64,000 nucleotides of DNA, from NCBI GenBank assembly GCA_022747635.1, contig JAKTNV010000001.1, positions 44,556,946-44,620,945 on the forward strand, in the 5' to 3' direction. Of this stretch, positions 33,312-47,200 are shown one piece after another. Within the stretch, counting starts at the first letter, position 1; each line of letters begins with the position of its first letter. Made by a program: the position numbers and the translations under genes. Under the pieces are notes generated by a model, which saw only the letters and a program-made list of their open reading frames with translations, made no database searches and was not told where the DNA came from. This DNA is from Hetaerina americana (Eukaryota > Arthropoda > Insecta > Odonata > Calopterygidae).

Positions 33312-35869
33312 TAGTATGATTGAGTTTGGGGTTTCAGCCTGCGAGTCTAATTTTTAAGCAAAATTATCTCAAATACCAACTTGCTGATTAGGAAATTCAT
33401 CCGGTCTGAATAAAAGCCACCAAAGAAACATTTTTACTGAAATTTAGGAGATTTGTTATTTTGATGCTAGTTTCTGAAAAAATCTATGTGTAGCGTTTTA
33501 CGGAAGGTGCCGTATATTATTTTTGGAAGGATTTCAAGATGTCAATGAGTGACAGCAGCTACTAAAATTGGCCATGGAAATCCCTCCGAAAATAATATTC
33601 CTAATTGTGCAAAATCAGAGCTCCTTTCTAACAAATATACCAAGTATTTAAATTATCACCTAGTTCAAGAACGTTTATTTTGGAGATTTTATTTTTAATG
33701 ACATTTAATTAAAATTAAATAATGTATACATAAAGGCATTCTTTCATTATCTTCTATTAACGCATAAGTTATATGGCAATTTAGTCTATTCTCGAAATAC
33801 GGGGTACCATTTATAAACAGTTTTCATGTCCGATTCGTGATTTCTCTTTCCTGATTACGTTTATTCGTTTCTTCGAATGATAGGCCATGATAAATTCACC
33901 AGCGGGTAAGAAGAAATTAATGGCACGATTTAGAAAAAGTAGGAGCACTCAAAAGAATTGGACTCATCAAAGGTTCTAGAGAAGAGATGTTGGGCTACCC
34001 TTTCAGATTGCGATGATATCTTTCATTTAGTTAATCAAACTGAGTAGCTTCTGGTCAAATATTTGTTACGTCACTTCAGGACCACACTTCAGTCTGGCCT
34101 GGGCGAAATAGAAGTTCCAACCAATTGTTTTCCATTAATCTTCTTTGCGTGAACGCCCTTGAAATCGGATAATAAGTTGAGTTTGATTGAAGCAATCCAA
34201 AATTATGAATTCTCCCGACCATGACGGATCAATTTCCCCCTGGTTGATGTGCATTTTCTCTGAAATTGACGTGATAGAAAAGGGGTCTACTCTAAATAAC
34301 GAAATCGGTAGCTTCGTAAATATTATCGGTGGTTTTTGAACCCGTGGATGCAGTTTGCCCTCCTTCTATGCCAATTTCAGTCATCCAGTAATCTAGGTCC
34401 AGTCTTTACTTATTATTTTATATCATATTCCTCGCTTCGTTACCTACATCAGATCATGCTATCCGGATATATTTATATTCCATATTTATTTTCGTTCTTA
34501 TATTAAAAATATGCCATTTCTAATCGCTCCAATAAAGAAACTGTAATTGGAATTCTAGAGACTGAACATATTATTCCACGTAATTTTTACTATTTAGTGC
34601 ATTCAGAGTATCTTAGTATTTTCAAATTACCAAGTAAATAGTGTTGGTTTTGTGAGAGTCATATTGGGTGTTAAATTGGGATTGTATGGGAAGCCGGGGT
34701 GAGATGGAGTAATTGCTTAAGAGTTAGGAGTGAGAGACAGAAGGGAAGGGGAAATTGGGTTGTTGATGACTGATTTAAAGAGAAAATGGGCGACATTGTA
34801 ATTTATAGAATTGGTCATACTCGGATGATTGATTACTTTCTACGTGCCAATTCCAAAGCTAAATCATTTTTTCTTTTCTTCATTGTAACTTTTATTTATT
34901 TAACAAACCTTGGAACAGTGGCCACCAATAGATAGGCATATATGACACTCTTAAACCGCCAGAAAATACAGCCTATGTAATCGCGCAGAAAAATCAAACA
35001 ACAGATTTATATTATAAATGTGTATGAAGCTTCTGCTACAGTAATATGCTAAAGAAATATACATTTACAAAATTTGACCATCAGAAAGAATTTGAAGAAT
35101 AAAGAGCGGTTTTAATTTCAATAATTCATGTGATGCATTTGATTTAATGCATTTATTCAGCCAGAATTCATTATGCTATACCACACCTCGGGGGTAGAGA
35201 TGAGCGTATGACCACCACTTTTAATTGAGGCAAATGATAATATATAATAATAAATATTAATATCCCAATGATACTGTATAGTTCGGTGATTTCAGTAGAA
35301 GCGTGTAATTTTCAAAGAGAATTTGTGGGCTGACGGTGTGGCTGAAACTACAGGTCTCAGCGCTGGGTGGGTCGATGTGTTTGAAAGTGTACCTTGCAGC
35401 AGTCTTTTGTAGTCGGATGGCTGAGAGTTAGCCTGAATGAAGAAAATACATTGACTTTAGACAAGTTTAAAAAATTGTTACTCGACGCGAATTCTACGTA
35501 AATAATTGAAATAATTAAAAAATACTTAACAAAGCGACAGAAAGTTTAAGCAATTCTTCCTCGTTCTGCCAGTTTATAGTTCATTTTTCATCAAATGAAA
35601 GCTCATTTTCCACTTAAAAGAGTTTTCACAATTTTGCGTGAACGTAATGCTATGAATTAAGAGCAAGGAAGCAATAAAATCCATGCTATGCTAATACATT
35701 TCGTCTCTTTCTGCATAAAAATATTAATATTTTCTTTATGGAATGACACTCATAGCCTTTCGCACTTTATTATCATTTTATGAGGAACTAGGTGGGGCAC
35801 TCATCGAAAATTAACAGGTTAATAATGAATAGAGTAAATGGTCATAGTTACGAAGCATTACTTTTTACG
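33312..35869. other. Unannotated AT-rich stretch
   Basis: I can support no genes or repeats here. Confidence 0.4.
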
Positions 35870-36180
35870 AAAGTAGTACCAGTGATTAGAGTCATTCGCG
35901 CTATTGGGAATAGGTGGATGAATTGCTAAGGGTAGAACATTCAGGGAATGGAGGAAGGTTGGAGAAAAACCTGGCGTCGGCATTAGCCTACTTTTAACGA
36001 AAAGTTCCAATGGACCAACAATTTGAAGTCCTATCCGACGGACAGCGTACTCCACCTGAAGTGTCCTCCTCACAGCACCTCAAGTAAGGATAAGGATTCA
36101 ACTGAAAAAGCCTACCACTTCAGGGATCTAAACCGGGACACTCTGTGTGGGAGTCCAATACATTAGCGGCCGCACCATCC
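35870..36180 (-). mobile_element. tRNA-derived SINE, copy 1
   Basis: On the minus strand, 36180-36121 forms a tRNA-like head. GGTGCGGCCGCTAATG looks like an A box, and CCCGGTTTAGATCCC is a near match to the B box GGTTCGANTCC. A body follows with words such as CTTCAGGTGGAGTACGC and TAGGCTAATGCCGACGCCAGG, repeated in the neighbouring copy. The 3' boundary near 35870 is uncertain. RNA polymerase III promoters of this type drive SINE transcription; mobility depends on a partner LINE. Confidence 0.65.
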
Positions 36181-36349
36181 CTATCCTGCAATATTTATGC
36201 AATCTATCACTGATCTGAAAATGAAGTTGTCCCTGTAATTTATGAATATAAGTGTAATTTTTATCGCAAAATATCGGGTGATAAAAATACAAATATATAG
36301 CAGTTGCAGGAATTAGGCGGTGAGACCGACCACTAGGGATGGGTTTTTA

Positions 36350-36575
36350 ATTTGGTAGAGGGAGGAATTTCAAAGATTCGGAAGGGGGAAGGAGATCTGG
36401 CATCGGTATTCAGCCTATTACTTACGGAAGACACCAAGGGGTACAGAATTTAACGTCCTATCTTCGGATGGCGTACTCCAGTTGAAATGCCCTCCGCGTA
36501 GCAACGAAGTAGGGATCGGGATACCTCTGAAAAATTCTGTCGTCATCTGGATATGAATGCAGACCATCGGGATGG
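36350..36575 (-). mobile_element. tRNA-derived SINE, copy 2, head truncated
   Basis: This is the same family and strand as the copy at 35.87 kb. Body words shared in order on the plus strand include GGCGTACTCCAGTTGAA against GCGTACTCCACCTGAA and GGCATCGGTATTCAGCCTA against GGCGTCGGCATTAGCCTA. The tRNA-like head is reduced to a degenerate GCATTCATATCCAG at the B-box position, and the A-box part is missing. Confidence 0.6.
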
Positions 36576-37463
36576 AAAAGCAGCAAAAAAGTCACCGGAC
36601 CAAATCGATACAACCCAAAAATATATTTGTACAATTCGCGCGCTTTAAGTGCCTGGAAATAGTGGCTTCCTTATGTAGTTTTTCCCATGTAATATCTTTA
36701 TCTCTCCTAAATATCTCTTGTTTCCGTTCTTTAATTCTTTTTTTAACTCAAATAGCTGATTCCCAATTTCATTAGCCTCAAAACTTCCAAAATTTCTTGT
36801 AATAGAGTGACTTTTAATCGTTATAATACTATTCTTTTCCATGATTACAGCACAGCTTGAAAGGAGCCAAATTTTTTGTTCAGCTTGAGAGTGTGATGCA
36901 AGAAAAAAGTCACAGATGAAAGCAATGTATATTGAGTAGTGAATAAGTTTCGAGCATCTAATTAGTGCGATCCGAGCTTAGATAATTGTTTTCCTTTTTC
37001 ACGTAGCGTGCTATGCATGTCACTTCCCTTATCCTATACTCTGCGATTCTCGACTTCAGGGGAAATTATAGGAACTAATTCACCCTTTTTCTCTCTCTAC
37101 TAAGGCTTTCTTGGTTTGATCTTTGGTATTTCTTCTACTGGCAGCTGTTTTTGGGCTAACCACTTTCTTTTCCATTGGCCTACTCCTTGGCATGTTAATC
37201 CATCTATCACCGATATTGTATCCAGTATTGGAGAAATTTATTCTTAAAATCTTAGTTCATAAAATGGAGAAAAACCCATAAGTTTCATTCCTTAATTCCA
37301 ATAATATTTGTCCCAGGGTGAGCGAAAAAGACAATTAAAATATATTTTATTCCCTTTCCTGAAGACTATTCGAAAGTTGCTCATGTTTTTGGACGTGCTT
37401 TCAAGGAAATTTACAAAAACTAAAAGTAATTAAATAATATGCCTTGTCCAGCGGTTATTTGCT
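36576..37463. other. Unannotated stretch
   Basis: I see no supported gene. A short minus-strand frame around 37100-37260 starts internally at MPRSRPMEKKVV and is basic, but it is only 38 codons long from its Met and has no known match that I recall. Confidence 0.35.
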
Positions 37464-37680
37464 GGCCCCAGTGGCGGCGGGGCAATGTCCTAGCATGCCA
37501 ACCCAGCGGTTGTGGGTTCGATTCCCGCCTAGGTAGGTTTGGAAGTTCGTAATTGTCTAGTCTAGTTGTAATTATCTAGTAATATTATAGTTAAATAGTC
37601 CGATGTAAAAGGCCGAATTGTTGTTTCCGGATTCATGTAAAATGGATAAAATAAAGAGAGTATTCAGCAATAAATGCGGA
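37464..37680 (+). mobile_element. tRNA-derived SINE of a second family
   Basis: GGTTCGATTCC at 37515-37525 is a perfect RNA polymerase III B box. It sits in a T-arm-like hairpin (GTGGG and CCCGC around the TTCGATT loop). An A-box-like AGTGGCGGCGGGGC lies about 45 nt upstream at 37470-37483. An unrelated AT-rich body follows to about 37680, ending GGATAAAATAAAG. The acceptor stem does not pair well, so this is a SINE head or a decayed tRNA-like gene and not a functional tRNA. Confidence 0.6.
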
Positions 37681-38999
37681 TGAAGATAGATACTGAGGAT
37701 TATATTCCGCATGAATTAGTAATATTCTCTTGTTTTTATCATTCTCTTTCTATTAAATGAAAAAATTCCTGTTAAAAAAACTATTTTCTATTTCCATTGT
37801 ATATCCGCACCATCCGGTCGCACCATTATATATCCGCAATCATAATATAAATGATTGTTCAATAATATGCTTTACTCTAGTGATTTTATAGTAAAAAGTA
37901 ATTATTATTAATTGCCAATTTGCTTTTTAAAATAGACATTTGTGGAGAAACAGTAAAATTTCTTTTGTCTCAAGTAAAAAAACAATATTTACTGTAATTT
38001 TCTTTAGTTTTTCATTGGTAACACAAATTTCTTTTCTCTTTCATGCCGTTTCCCAACCTTAAAGTATGCTAAGTTAGGCATTAATTGTACAAACAAACAA
38101 AAAATCATGCCTAAAATCAAAGTAAAAAACGGGATGGGCATTTATAAATGATGAATAATTTCCTTAAGATGGTGGCGTGAATGAGAGGAAGTAGGGAATG
38201 AGTACACCTATACAAATCTTTAGCTTTCGATTAGTAAAAATCCCGAACCATTAATTGTCTTAGAAGCAAGTAATTTATAAAAAGCAATAAAGGAACTTCC
38301 AAAAGAATTAAATGTATTCTATGGAGCTAAAATTTGACCATTCTGGAATAGAAAACTCTTAAAATAAACAATTGCTCATTTAACTAAATTTCCAGGCGGT
38401 TTTGTACGTAGATGTTAGTGCATGTACCGAAGTTTAATTTTGTAGCTTGACTCTCAGTTTTATTTGGGCAGGTGTCCTAAATGGAAAAGACTGTGTGGAT
38501 GAAGAAACAGTGTGGGAAAAATATATTCATGCATTTAACTTTCGAATTATCAAAATTATGTACCATTAATTTGAGCTAACGCTATTAAGATACAAAAGGA
38601 TATCTATACTCTGAATTCAATGATTTACTTATGGTGTATCAAGTATGAATATATTACAAAAGTATTCTTTCTCGTGTAACATTTTTCTAGATTTTTCTTT
38701 CGTCTCTTGATTTTTTCTTAGCATTGTATGAGGACTTCGCCATTTCAACTTTTCTAGAAACATTGCTTTTTGTTGGGCAATTTTTAAAAGACATTTTTCG
38801 GTTAAATTTATTTGTTCCTTTCTCTCTGGCACTTTTTCGCAAACTATTTCCCCCAGCTTTCTCCGTTCTATATTTTTATTTATTTCTTGACTTACGTTTA
38901 ATTGTATTCCTGATTATTTATATCCCTACTGCTCTCTTTCTGTTATTGCGATCTATTTTCATCTTCCTTATATTTGATCTATACATTTTTATGTGAGCC
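37681..38999. other. Unannotated AT-rich stretch
   Basis: No gene is supported. The lysine-rich minus-strand frame at 38629-38832 could be the linker downstream of the LINE endonuclease remnant at 39.0-39.3 kb, but the match is too weak to claim. Confidence 0.35.
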
Positions 39000-39290
39000 A
39001 TGACTTTTTATAAATAACTTTCTTCTTCCCATTTTCCGTTCTGCTTTTTTAAAATTCGAGTCTTTATTTGATTACTTCAGTCCTTCATAATTCTATTCCT
39101 CGTCTCCGTGTGGCACCATTTGGTATGTCTTTATAGCTCTTCCACTTGATTACAATTCTACAGTATGTACATCCAGTTTTTTAAATTTGAGCTTACATTT
39201 CACCATTAGTAAATTACGATCACTTTCAATATCCGCTACTGAATAGCCCTGGAACGCCATTAAATGATTTTAAATCTAAGCTTCACCGTA
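39000..39290 (-). mobile_element. RTE-like LINE fragment D (endonuclease C-terminus)
   Basis: The minus strand reads GYSVADIESDRNLLMVKCKL followed by KFKKLD (about 39170-39255). This matches the EADTDSDHNSFLMKLNVSF segment of copy A, with the SDH histidine changed to R. The downstream reading has stops and frame changes. No other domain of the element is clearly present. Confidence 0.55.
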
Positions 39291-40919
39291 ATATAATGAG
39301 TTTGGAATCTTTTGTTCCCCCTTTTGGTATATCTACGGTGGTGGTTTCAAAAACGTTATCAGCTGGAATTTTTAAGCCGTATATTCTCTTTTATGTCGCA
39401 TAAGGGATCCGTAAATTGCTCTTTCCTTTTAGATTCTCCTTGACAGCATTCTAATGATCTAGTGGTTTTTGATTATCCTGTGCTAAGACATTTTTATCTT
39501 TAATCTAATTCCTATAAAAGACATCCTTTTTTTCTTTACCTGAATATCATGAAGGCAATTATCTCTTTTGGTTCAGCTTTGATTTTTTTCCGTCATGCTA
39601 CTTCCGGTGTGTCGCATAAAGTTCTTCACTGCCATTTCGACATCCCTCCCAATTATTTATATCACACTTGAATTTCTGCTCATTGCTATAATATGAATCA
39701 TCTCTGTAGTAATTATCGTAGTCAGCCGTCTCTCTGAAAGCTTTTGGGTCCATTTCAATTGTTTTCTCTCTGAAGCTTCGATGCCTATTCTTAGCATTTT
39801 ACTTTCAGATTTTCCACTCTTCTTGAGATGCTATGATCCAAATAAGGGGTCGTAAGTTACGTTTATTACTCAGCTCATTTTATTCATCAACGTACTCCCT
39901 TCCCGCAGAATGACTAAAAAGCATAATACTAGTAGTTTGCGACTGGAATGCTTTACTTGGGTTCTTATTGTTTAGCCAATTCATACCAAGCGAATGTGCC
40001 TGCTACTTTGCAAGGAAAATGGTTAGATGGTTTCTTCCAGTAGCATAGTACATAGCCATTAGCACTCATGTATGTATTAATCCATTCGTGATTCAGAGAG
40101 GACGCCCATGCCAGTGAAATATTTTATGGATTATTGATTTCATGAAAATGAAAAGATTAAGCTAAGGGGTGATGGGGAAAAAGATTAGAGATGGTTCACG
40201 AGCTTTTTTTTCCATTTTTATTACGGCGGAGAGGAAATTTTTGGAGGGAATTTGCCAGGCTTGCTTTTTAGCGGGAATAATCTGGTATGATTGAGGGCCG
40301 TCTCATCAAGTGTAGAGGCCACCGTAATAATTCCAAATGAGATAGCTTCTCTTAGAAGGTGAGTTAGGCCGCATGGTCAGAGGAGTGCTACGAGAAACGC
40401 TTTTTGCTAACGTTTATTTTTCTTTGCAATATCCATGGCGGTCGAAAGGCCCGCACAACGAAGGGAGTGTGTTTGATCGTTGGTAGGGACTCAGCTCGGC
40501 AGCGTGTGCTTTCACCGCGACCGGAAAAATGTAAAGATGGTTTTTAATTGGACCTCTGGGACTCATCGATCCTTTATTTTCCAGTCTCTTGCCCTCCTGT
40601 GGAAACCACATTTTGTTTTGTAATAAGAAAAGGATAAAGAGAATCTCAGCGTGTAGGAAATATTATTCTTACCCCCTAGATGTTTCATATACAGAAACTC
40701 GAAATTATTTTGGAAACCATTTTTACGAAGTGGGATTATTGCTACCTCGTTGCGTGCTTTGGAAACCAATGGAAATCTTATTCATGATCCTCATTTACCG
40801 TCATATGGTTACACTTCTGTCTTAACGATTTGTGACGACTGGTTTTCCCTTTCATTGCTAGCTCCAGATTTCCTCCGCCTCTTTACCATTTCTTCCTCGT
40901 ATGCGTTAAAAATCACGAG
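39291..40919. other. Unannotated stretch
   Basis: I see no supported gene or repeat. Several short frames occur on both strands at 40414-40977 without motifs. Confidence 0.4.
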
Positions 40920-41370
40920 TGTAAATACCGTATTACCCAATGCCCATCCCGTCTGTCCATCCGCCTCACATTCTTGAGCAGTCAGAGATATATACAGTTG
41001 CGGATTAATCGCTCCAGTCTGCTTCTATCTTCTGCAATACATTCACTCATTCTACCTGGTTTACTTTGTCGAATACGTTCTCTAAATCTATGAAACAAAC
41101 AAACACATCCTGGTTGTATAATGTATTGTTTTCTATCAGCGATCTCATTACTAATATGGCATCGCGTGCAGCCCGATCTTAACTGATCTTTCCATTAGTA
41201 ACTATTTACTGTCTTTTCTATCTTTTTGTTGATGGTTTGAAGTACTACCTAGCTACATGTGCCACCAAACTTAAGGTCTTAGACCTCGCATGATACTGAA
41301 TTTCCCTTTTTTAGAATGGGAATAAATAGTGATCTAAACAAGTTTTCTTTCCAACTTCCTTGTTTTTATA
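40920..41370 (-). mobile_element. RTE-like LINE fragment E (RT palm)
   Basis: On the minus strand, words correspond to copy G. VLFPI-type sequence reads LFPF plus KKGNSVSCE. AILVMRSLIENNTLYNQDVF leads to VCFIDLENVFDKVNQ, the first palm block with a catalytic aspartate (FIDLE). NVLQKIEADW follows, then YISDCSR. The end nearest 40930 matches the region before the RQGCPLSP block of copy G. Stops are frequent. Confidence 0.7.
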
Positions 41371-43950
41371 TACTTAGAATGAGAATGCACACCTACATCT
41401 GTACAATACCTACATATATATCTACATGTGTTCATGTCACCGGATAGGCGTGGGCGAGGAGCGTTTTGGTACTAGATTTGCATGGAAAAATGTGAGAAAG
41501 GTGCTAAAGTATGAATGTATATTTGCTCATCTATGCAAAGATGTATAGACGATTCCTTAACATTTAGCCCTACACTCTTTGAGTAGTTATGCAGGGGTTA
41601 CATAGTTATGTTGTAATAATAGAGAATGAAATTAATCACAAGTACCCTATGTGTTAGACGCAATTTTTGATATCAAGAAATATTTTACATAAATTACTAA
41701 AATGGTAATTTTCAGGCGTTCAGAAATTATAGGGGGTAACTACCCCTCTTTAAACCGCCCATGAATGAGATGTTGCGCTTGTGACAGAAAACCTTTGCTT
41801 AAGATATTTAGCTTACAAAATTCAACCTCGTTCAACTATTGCTGGTGACTCTGTCATTGTGTAGCTAAAAATTTTACTTGATCAAGTGCCCCTTCCGTAG
41901 TTTTACACGTATATAAAACGGTTCACAAGTTGGTATATAAATTTTATTCCTATGATTTACTCTTCAAAATCTCCTTAGGACTTTGCCAATGTAACCGACT
42001 TGGACAAGTAAGTTAACAGTTCTCTTGAATCCATTTCGCCGTCGATAGCTTATACATGAATAAGAGGAAATTGTCTTGGTATCAACCTAACTCCCGGACG
42101 GAGGTATTTCGGGCATTATATGCACTTCTTAGGCGTCTTCTGCGAGTTCTTTAGTCTTCTAGTTCGTAGAGAGACTGGAGGAAGAGAGGCCGGAAGCGGT
42201 GGAGGGAAAATCATTTCTTTTTTCACCATTTTATGATTGCGGAGTATTGCCGATGACATTCAGAGTTGATAAAGTTCGATCATTCGGTCGAATGGGATAG
42301 GTTTGATTGAAGAGGGTAAAACTTCAGGTTAGTCGTAAATTTATTGGTGTAAAATTAAACCCTGTCGCTCACCAAGACACTTCTTACCGTCGAAGAAATT
42401 TTTCCGGCTCAACTTCAAGTAATAAAACGGAGCGACGCTCACTTAACTTCGTTGAAACGTGGTGGCGCGCCTCCGCTGGAGAAGTCGGCTTCACGGAATT
42501 CCTTTCACCGAAATGGGAGTAGGAATTAAGGTCGGAATTATGGGTTCCAAATAGAGGTGGCCGGTTTGTAACACAATCTTTACCAGTGAAAACGTTGAAT
42601 CATATGACTTCAATCAATGGAATCAAAAGATGAGATTTAAACGATCTATTCAGATCTTTAGTATCCGATTCCATTGAGTTTTGGATGCACGGATAAGATC
42701 GCATTCGCAGGATGTGAGGTCGGATTTCTGTATCTCATATTGAATATATTTAGATCGTATGGATCTGAATATGCATGAGGGTGATTGATATACTTAGTTC
42801 TATATGGATGACTCTTGGGCTAAGTTTTTCCCCGAGTTCGAAATGGTCGTAGTTTATTCGATGGGAGGTGTAACCATAGAGAAATTACATTTCTTTCACA
42901 CGTATTCGCTATCCAATTATGCGTTTAAATAACGCGTCTTATTTAAGGGGTTACACGAAGTATTAGTTTTATGTTTTCCCCATGCTAAGTTTCACAATGC
43001 GATGATGACACCAAGGTAATTTACCCGTAACGCTCATGTAGGCTCTTCACAGGGTATAATAGCAGTTTTCACCTATTCTATTTTTTAAGAAGTGTTATGC
43101 CTTGAATGTGTTTCTTTATATGTGTATCAATCGGTTCATTTTACCTCCAACCTTCAATGTTGTTACAATCGCTCTTTAAGTTTTGCCCGATATTTTAGCT
43201 AATGAAAATTCGTACCTGGGAATGAGTTCTCGATCCGGAAGTAGTAACTGTCATATCATTTCCACTGAGAGGATTGAGCCAGGGTTAGAAGTTGATTATT
43301 GTCCTCTGTTACTGCGAATACATTCAAACGTAATCGAATATTACTATCATGACAGCAAGAAGTTTCGCTAGAGAATAAATGTCAAAGACTGATGAGCATT
43401 GGCGTATGCCCAGAGCTAAGTCGGAATGATGATTGATAAACTTATGAGATCTCAGGCCTTGAAAATCTCTTTATTGAAAATCTGGAGCATGAAAATTATC
43501 GGGTTTAAATTTGGTATCGGGTTTTCCTTTTAATCCTTATTTGGTCTCTCGTGTTCATCTGATTCATTTAGCAGGAATGCTTTTTTATAAACGTGAAAAT
43601 TCGAACAAGACAATTTTCAATAAATGTGAATAATAAATGGCAAATGAGAAGAGCCTGTCATCTCTTCTGTTTCTCGTAATTTTACGGAAAATATGTCAGC
43701 AAATTTTAGGAAATTTCATATATTACCTTGATACTTCGTGGGAAATAAGCATTTGCTCATTATTGAAGCGCTTCTTCTCAATTTCGAATAGGCTTCTGTT
43801 CTCGATCACTTTTCCTAAGAAAAAGGCAGTTTAATAAAAGAGGTGAATTCTATTCTGCGCTCCTTCTTCTTCGACGTTCCTTTGTTCACAGACTGTTGAG
43901 AAGGTTTCGGGTTTCTATCGTCTGATACGATCTTTGAATTACGAGTATGA
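41371..43950. other. Unannotated stretch
   Basis: No gene is supported. A short inverted repeat (TCAATGGAATC near 42615 and GATTCCATTGA near 42667) could form a hairpin. Confidence 0.4.
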
Positions 43951-44250
43951 TATTTTATTGATTGATTTTGAGATATGTGTATGGAGGAGAATGGAGAGAA
44001 TAAAATGAAAGCGGAAAAAATCAAGCGAAGAAGTCCTAGGCATGATAAGTGAAGAAGGACGGATGTTGGCTGAAATCTGAAGAAGGCAGAATAGGTGGAT
44101 GCAGAAGATTCTAAGGGGAAATGGAATACTGAAGACTGTGATAGAGGAGAGAAAACTGGGAAGATGGGACGGAATTGAAAAGAACTGGCATTTTGGAAGG
44201 AAATTGGGGAGGTAGAAAGAATGAAAAGCTAAAGAATGAGCTTTTGTAAT
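43951..44250 (+). mobile_element. RTE-like LINE fragment F (C-terminal remnant)
   Basis: The plus strand reads FEICVWRRMERIK, a stop, then SSEEVLGMISEEGRMLAEI, QNRWMQKILRGNGILKTVIE and RKLG. It ends with KNELL and a stop in place of KRDLM. This is collinear with copy B residues 155-246. Several stops show it is dead. The shared 3' untranslated end seen in copies A, B and G is not evident downstream. Confidence 0.75.
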
Positions 44251-47200
44251 GCGTAGTATGAGGCTTCATAATATTTGGTGCCGTGTTAGTTAATGCTTAT
44301 GAGTGAAGGATTAGTACAGTAGACTGCTTCTAATAATGCTTTTGACTTAATTTGGTAAAAGAATTCAAGATTTTTACTTCTTGGCATTGAATTTTCTTTC
44401 AAAGCGGAAACTCATCAGTATTAGGAAGTATTTCATCAAGATTTTTCAAGTGAATTAGAAAACTCATTTTAATGACCGTAATTTCAGATCGGTTAGTTCC
44501 AGATCCTCTATTATGTTATAGCTTAAACAAAAGTAAATCATTTTCAATGAGATACTTGATAACTCGTATATTATCTCTAAATCACCAAGTGCGACTCAGG
44601 AGGAGGAGTTTTCAATCAAAACTCATGCGTTCAGCCGGTTATGGTTACTGTATTTTCATGAAGTATGCACGTTAGTGTACGTGAGTCATATGGGAAAACT
44701 GCTAAAAACTCCATCGCGGGAAGAAGTTTTCATGAAAAAAATCGATTTGGTTAATTGGGGCGTAAAATAAAGCTCACCCTCTGCGATCCATAATTTAGAT
44801 TTTATACTAGCTAGTGAGCCTGTTCAGCAGCGGAATGAACTCGCTCTGCCAGAGCAGAGCTGCCTCAATCGCTTCGAATAGAAAATTAAGCGAGATCTAT
44901 AATTCATTCCGTTAAGTAGACCCGCTTTTACACGGGTTGCAATTGATGTTTAACAGCTCGGAGAGATTTTGACTGGTCATTGTTAGTTTTTGTGAGAAAT
45001 AAATCCCGGGAAAAGTACGCCCGCAGATGTTTTGTGGGAAAAACTATTCCATGAATTATTACTGGAGATTGAATGGCTTGACTTTTGCTCACATCATCAA
45101 TATAAGCCACCCGGATAAAACTTTGAACCCTGTGATTGAGGTACAAAACGAGTGTTCCAAATGACAAATTAATCTTCCGGCCAAAGAATCATTTGGAGAA
45201 GTGTGTGGAGGTTATTTTAGAGGAAGAAGTACGATTAGACGTCATTGCTGACGGGCGCCATCACCTCCTTCTACCTTGGCTCGTTTGGTGACCTTCCTCC
45301 TCGACACCATTCCTCTCATGCGGTGGTGAATGAGTTTCTTCTGAGTGATCCATTGGCAGAATGAAATGCGGTTACCGAAAGTGATGTTGCAAGAAAAACT
45401 GAGAGATGTTGTTTGCTCTTTTGAAATTCTATCGATCAACCTGAAGTAACCAGGCAGCTTGCTTTACTCAATTGCCTTAAGTCATCATTTAGACTTCACC
45501 CTGCTTTTAGACTTCATATTTAGTTCACTTTTCTGTGGGACTTAACTGGTAACTAAGATGTAATCCTTTCGTTATTAATCTTTTGGAATCAATTAGTTTA
45601 GTGCTGAGGAAATGCGGAGTGATCACGAAACGATTGGTTCTTGAGCCTGACAGAAAATATCAATTCTCCGGGATCAGTGAGATTTAATCACGAGAGTTGA
45701 TTGCTGCATAAATGGAATCTTTTGTCGCTGCCCATGCTCTTTGAATGGCCGAAGGAAAGGATTAGGGCGGGGCCTAGTGAATTAGAAGTGGTACTTGAAT
45801 TTGCCTGCGGAGATTTCCAGAGGGAGTGAGTTAGGGAGGGACTCGAGGAAAGGGGAGGGGAGTAGTTAACGGCCGTGATATACTCGGCATGAAATCAAAC
45901 GAAGGGTTCTATAAACGTTTGTTTGCTCATGTCTGCGATTGCCTATCACGGGGATAATTCCGTATGCATGCCTGTTCTGCATCAATAGATTTTGCTCGGC
46001 CTGTTTGTGCTCGTTAACCCCTGCTTAAAATTTATTCGGGAAATTTCAATGGAAGCATCAGGATTTTTTTCGGGCCACGATTTTCTTTTGAATAAGTAAG
46101 GCAGCAGTTTTTGGCGTGGCGACCTCTATTTTTATCCGTATTTTCGTGTTTGGTCGTAGCTTTTAACCATCGCGCCAATAATATTTTATGGAAAGGGTAG
46201 AGTTTTTGTGCTTATTTTTCATGAGTGCCGGTATTTAGCAAAGACTCCATGCTGCCTGTACTTCCACGAGTCTCAGTTAAAAAGACACGTTCGTTAGCAT
46301 ACAACTCTCCGACCAATTTCACATTCTGTAAAACGTGGTAATTGTGCCCGACAAACATTTTATTTCTTTCACTTGGATCTTTTGGAATACATTTTTTTGC
46401 CTTTTAAAAGCAAAATATTCATCCCCTTTTGACCATTTTATGTTAGCAAATAACTTCTATTAATGCGGCCTACGCGAATTTTAGTATGTGATTGCTGTCC
46501 CTTAAATAAATTCTTAACGATACTGGTACCAAAATTCAATGGCGAGAAGACAACAGTATGTTTTAATCATTTATGTGTATTAAAACAGTAAAACGCTCTT
46601 CATGAGTTGAATGTCGAGACACTCTGTACATTGTATCGCAATCGTGGTAGAATCCCTCTATTTAGCAGTGAATTTCATCCTCCTTAGGCTACGCCGAAAT
46701 TGTTGTGTTGAATCGCATTCATTATTGAAAACGTTTAGGCACAAATTTAGTTTAGAATTGAAGTTCAAATGCCAAAAGTTGCTAACTGAGAATTGCCATG
46801 CATCATGAACTTGGATGAAATTGCCGACCGTGGTATTGTTGTGTTTTTTGTAAACTCTTTCTAGGAGTCGTTCAGGACTATGATAACAAATTGATAAAAT
46901 TTAACTTATTTTCTTTGGACGATTTTAGTTTTATTGACGGACGTCTGAATGAGTATGAAATGTAGAGTTTGTCTTCGAGTTGAAACTCTTGTATTTGACT
47001 CTCTGTGTGCGTTTGCTACGGGAACTCTCTTCTTTTATTCAGACGCATTAAATATGGATTTACAACACTTCGGTCAAAGCAAGCAAATGTCATTTTTCAG
47101 CGCTTTTACCCCGCTGAATACGACTTACGCACGGGATTTGCTGTATCAGTTACATCCAAACCCAAAAATTGAAACTTATGCTGCTACAAGCTTTTTATTC

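Noticed and set aside
37100..37260. Basic minus-strand frame containing MPRSRPMEKKVV
   Set aside because: Only 38 codons from its Met, with no recognised family and no clear splice sites.
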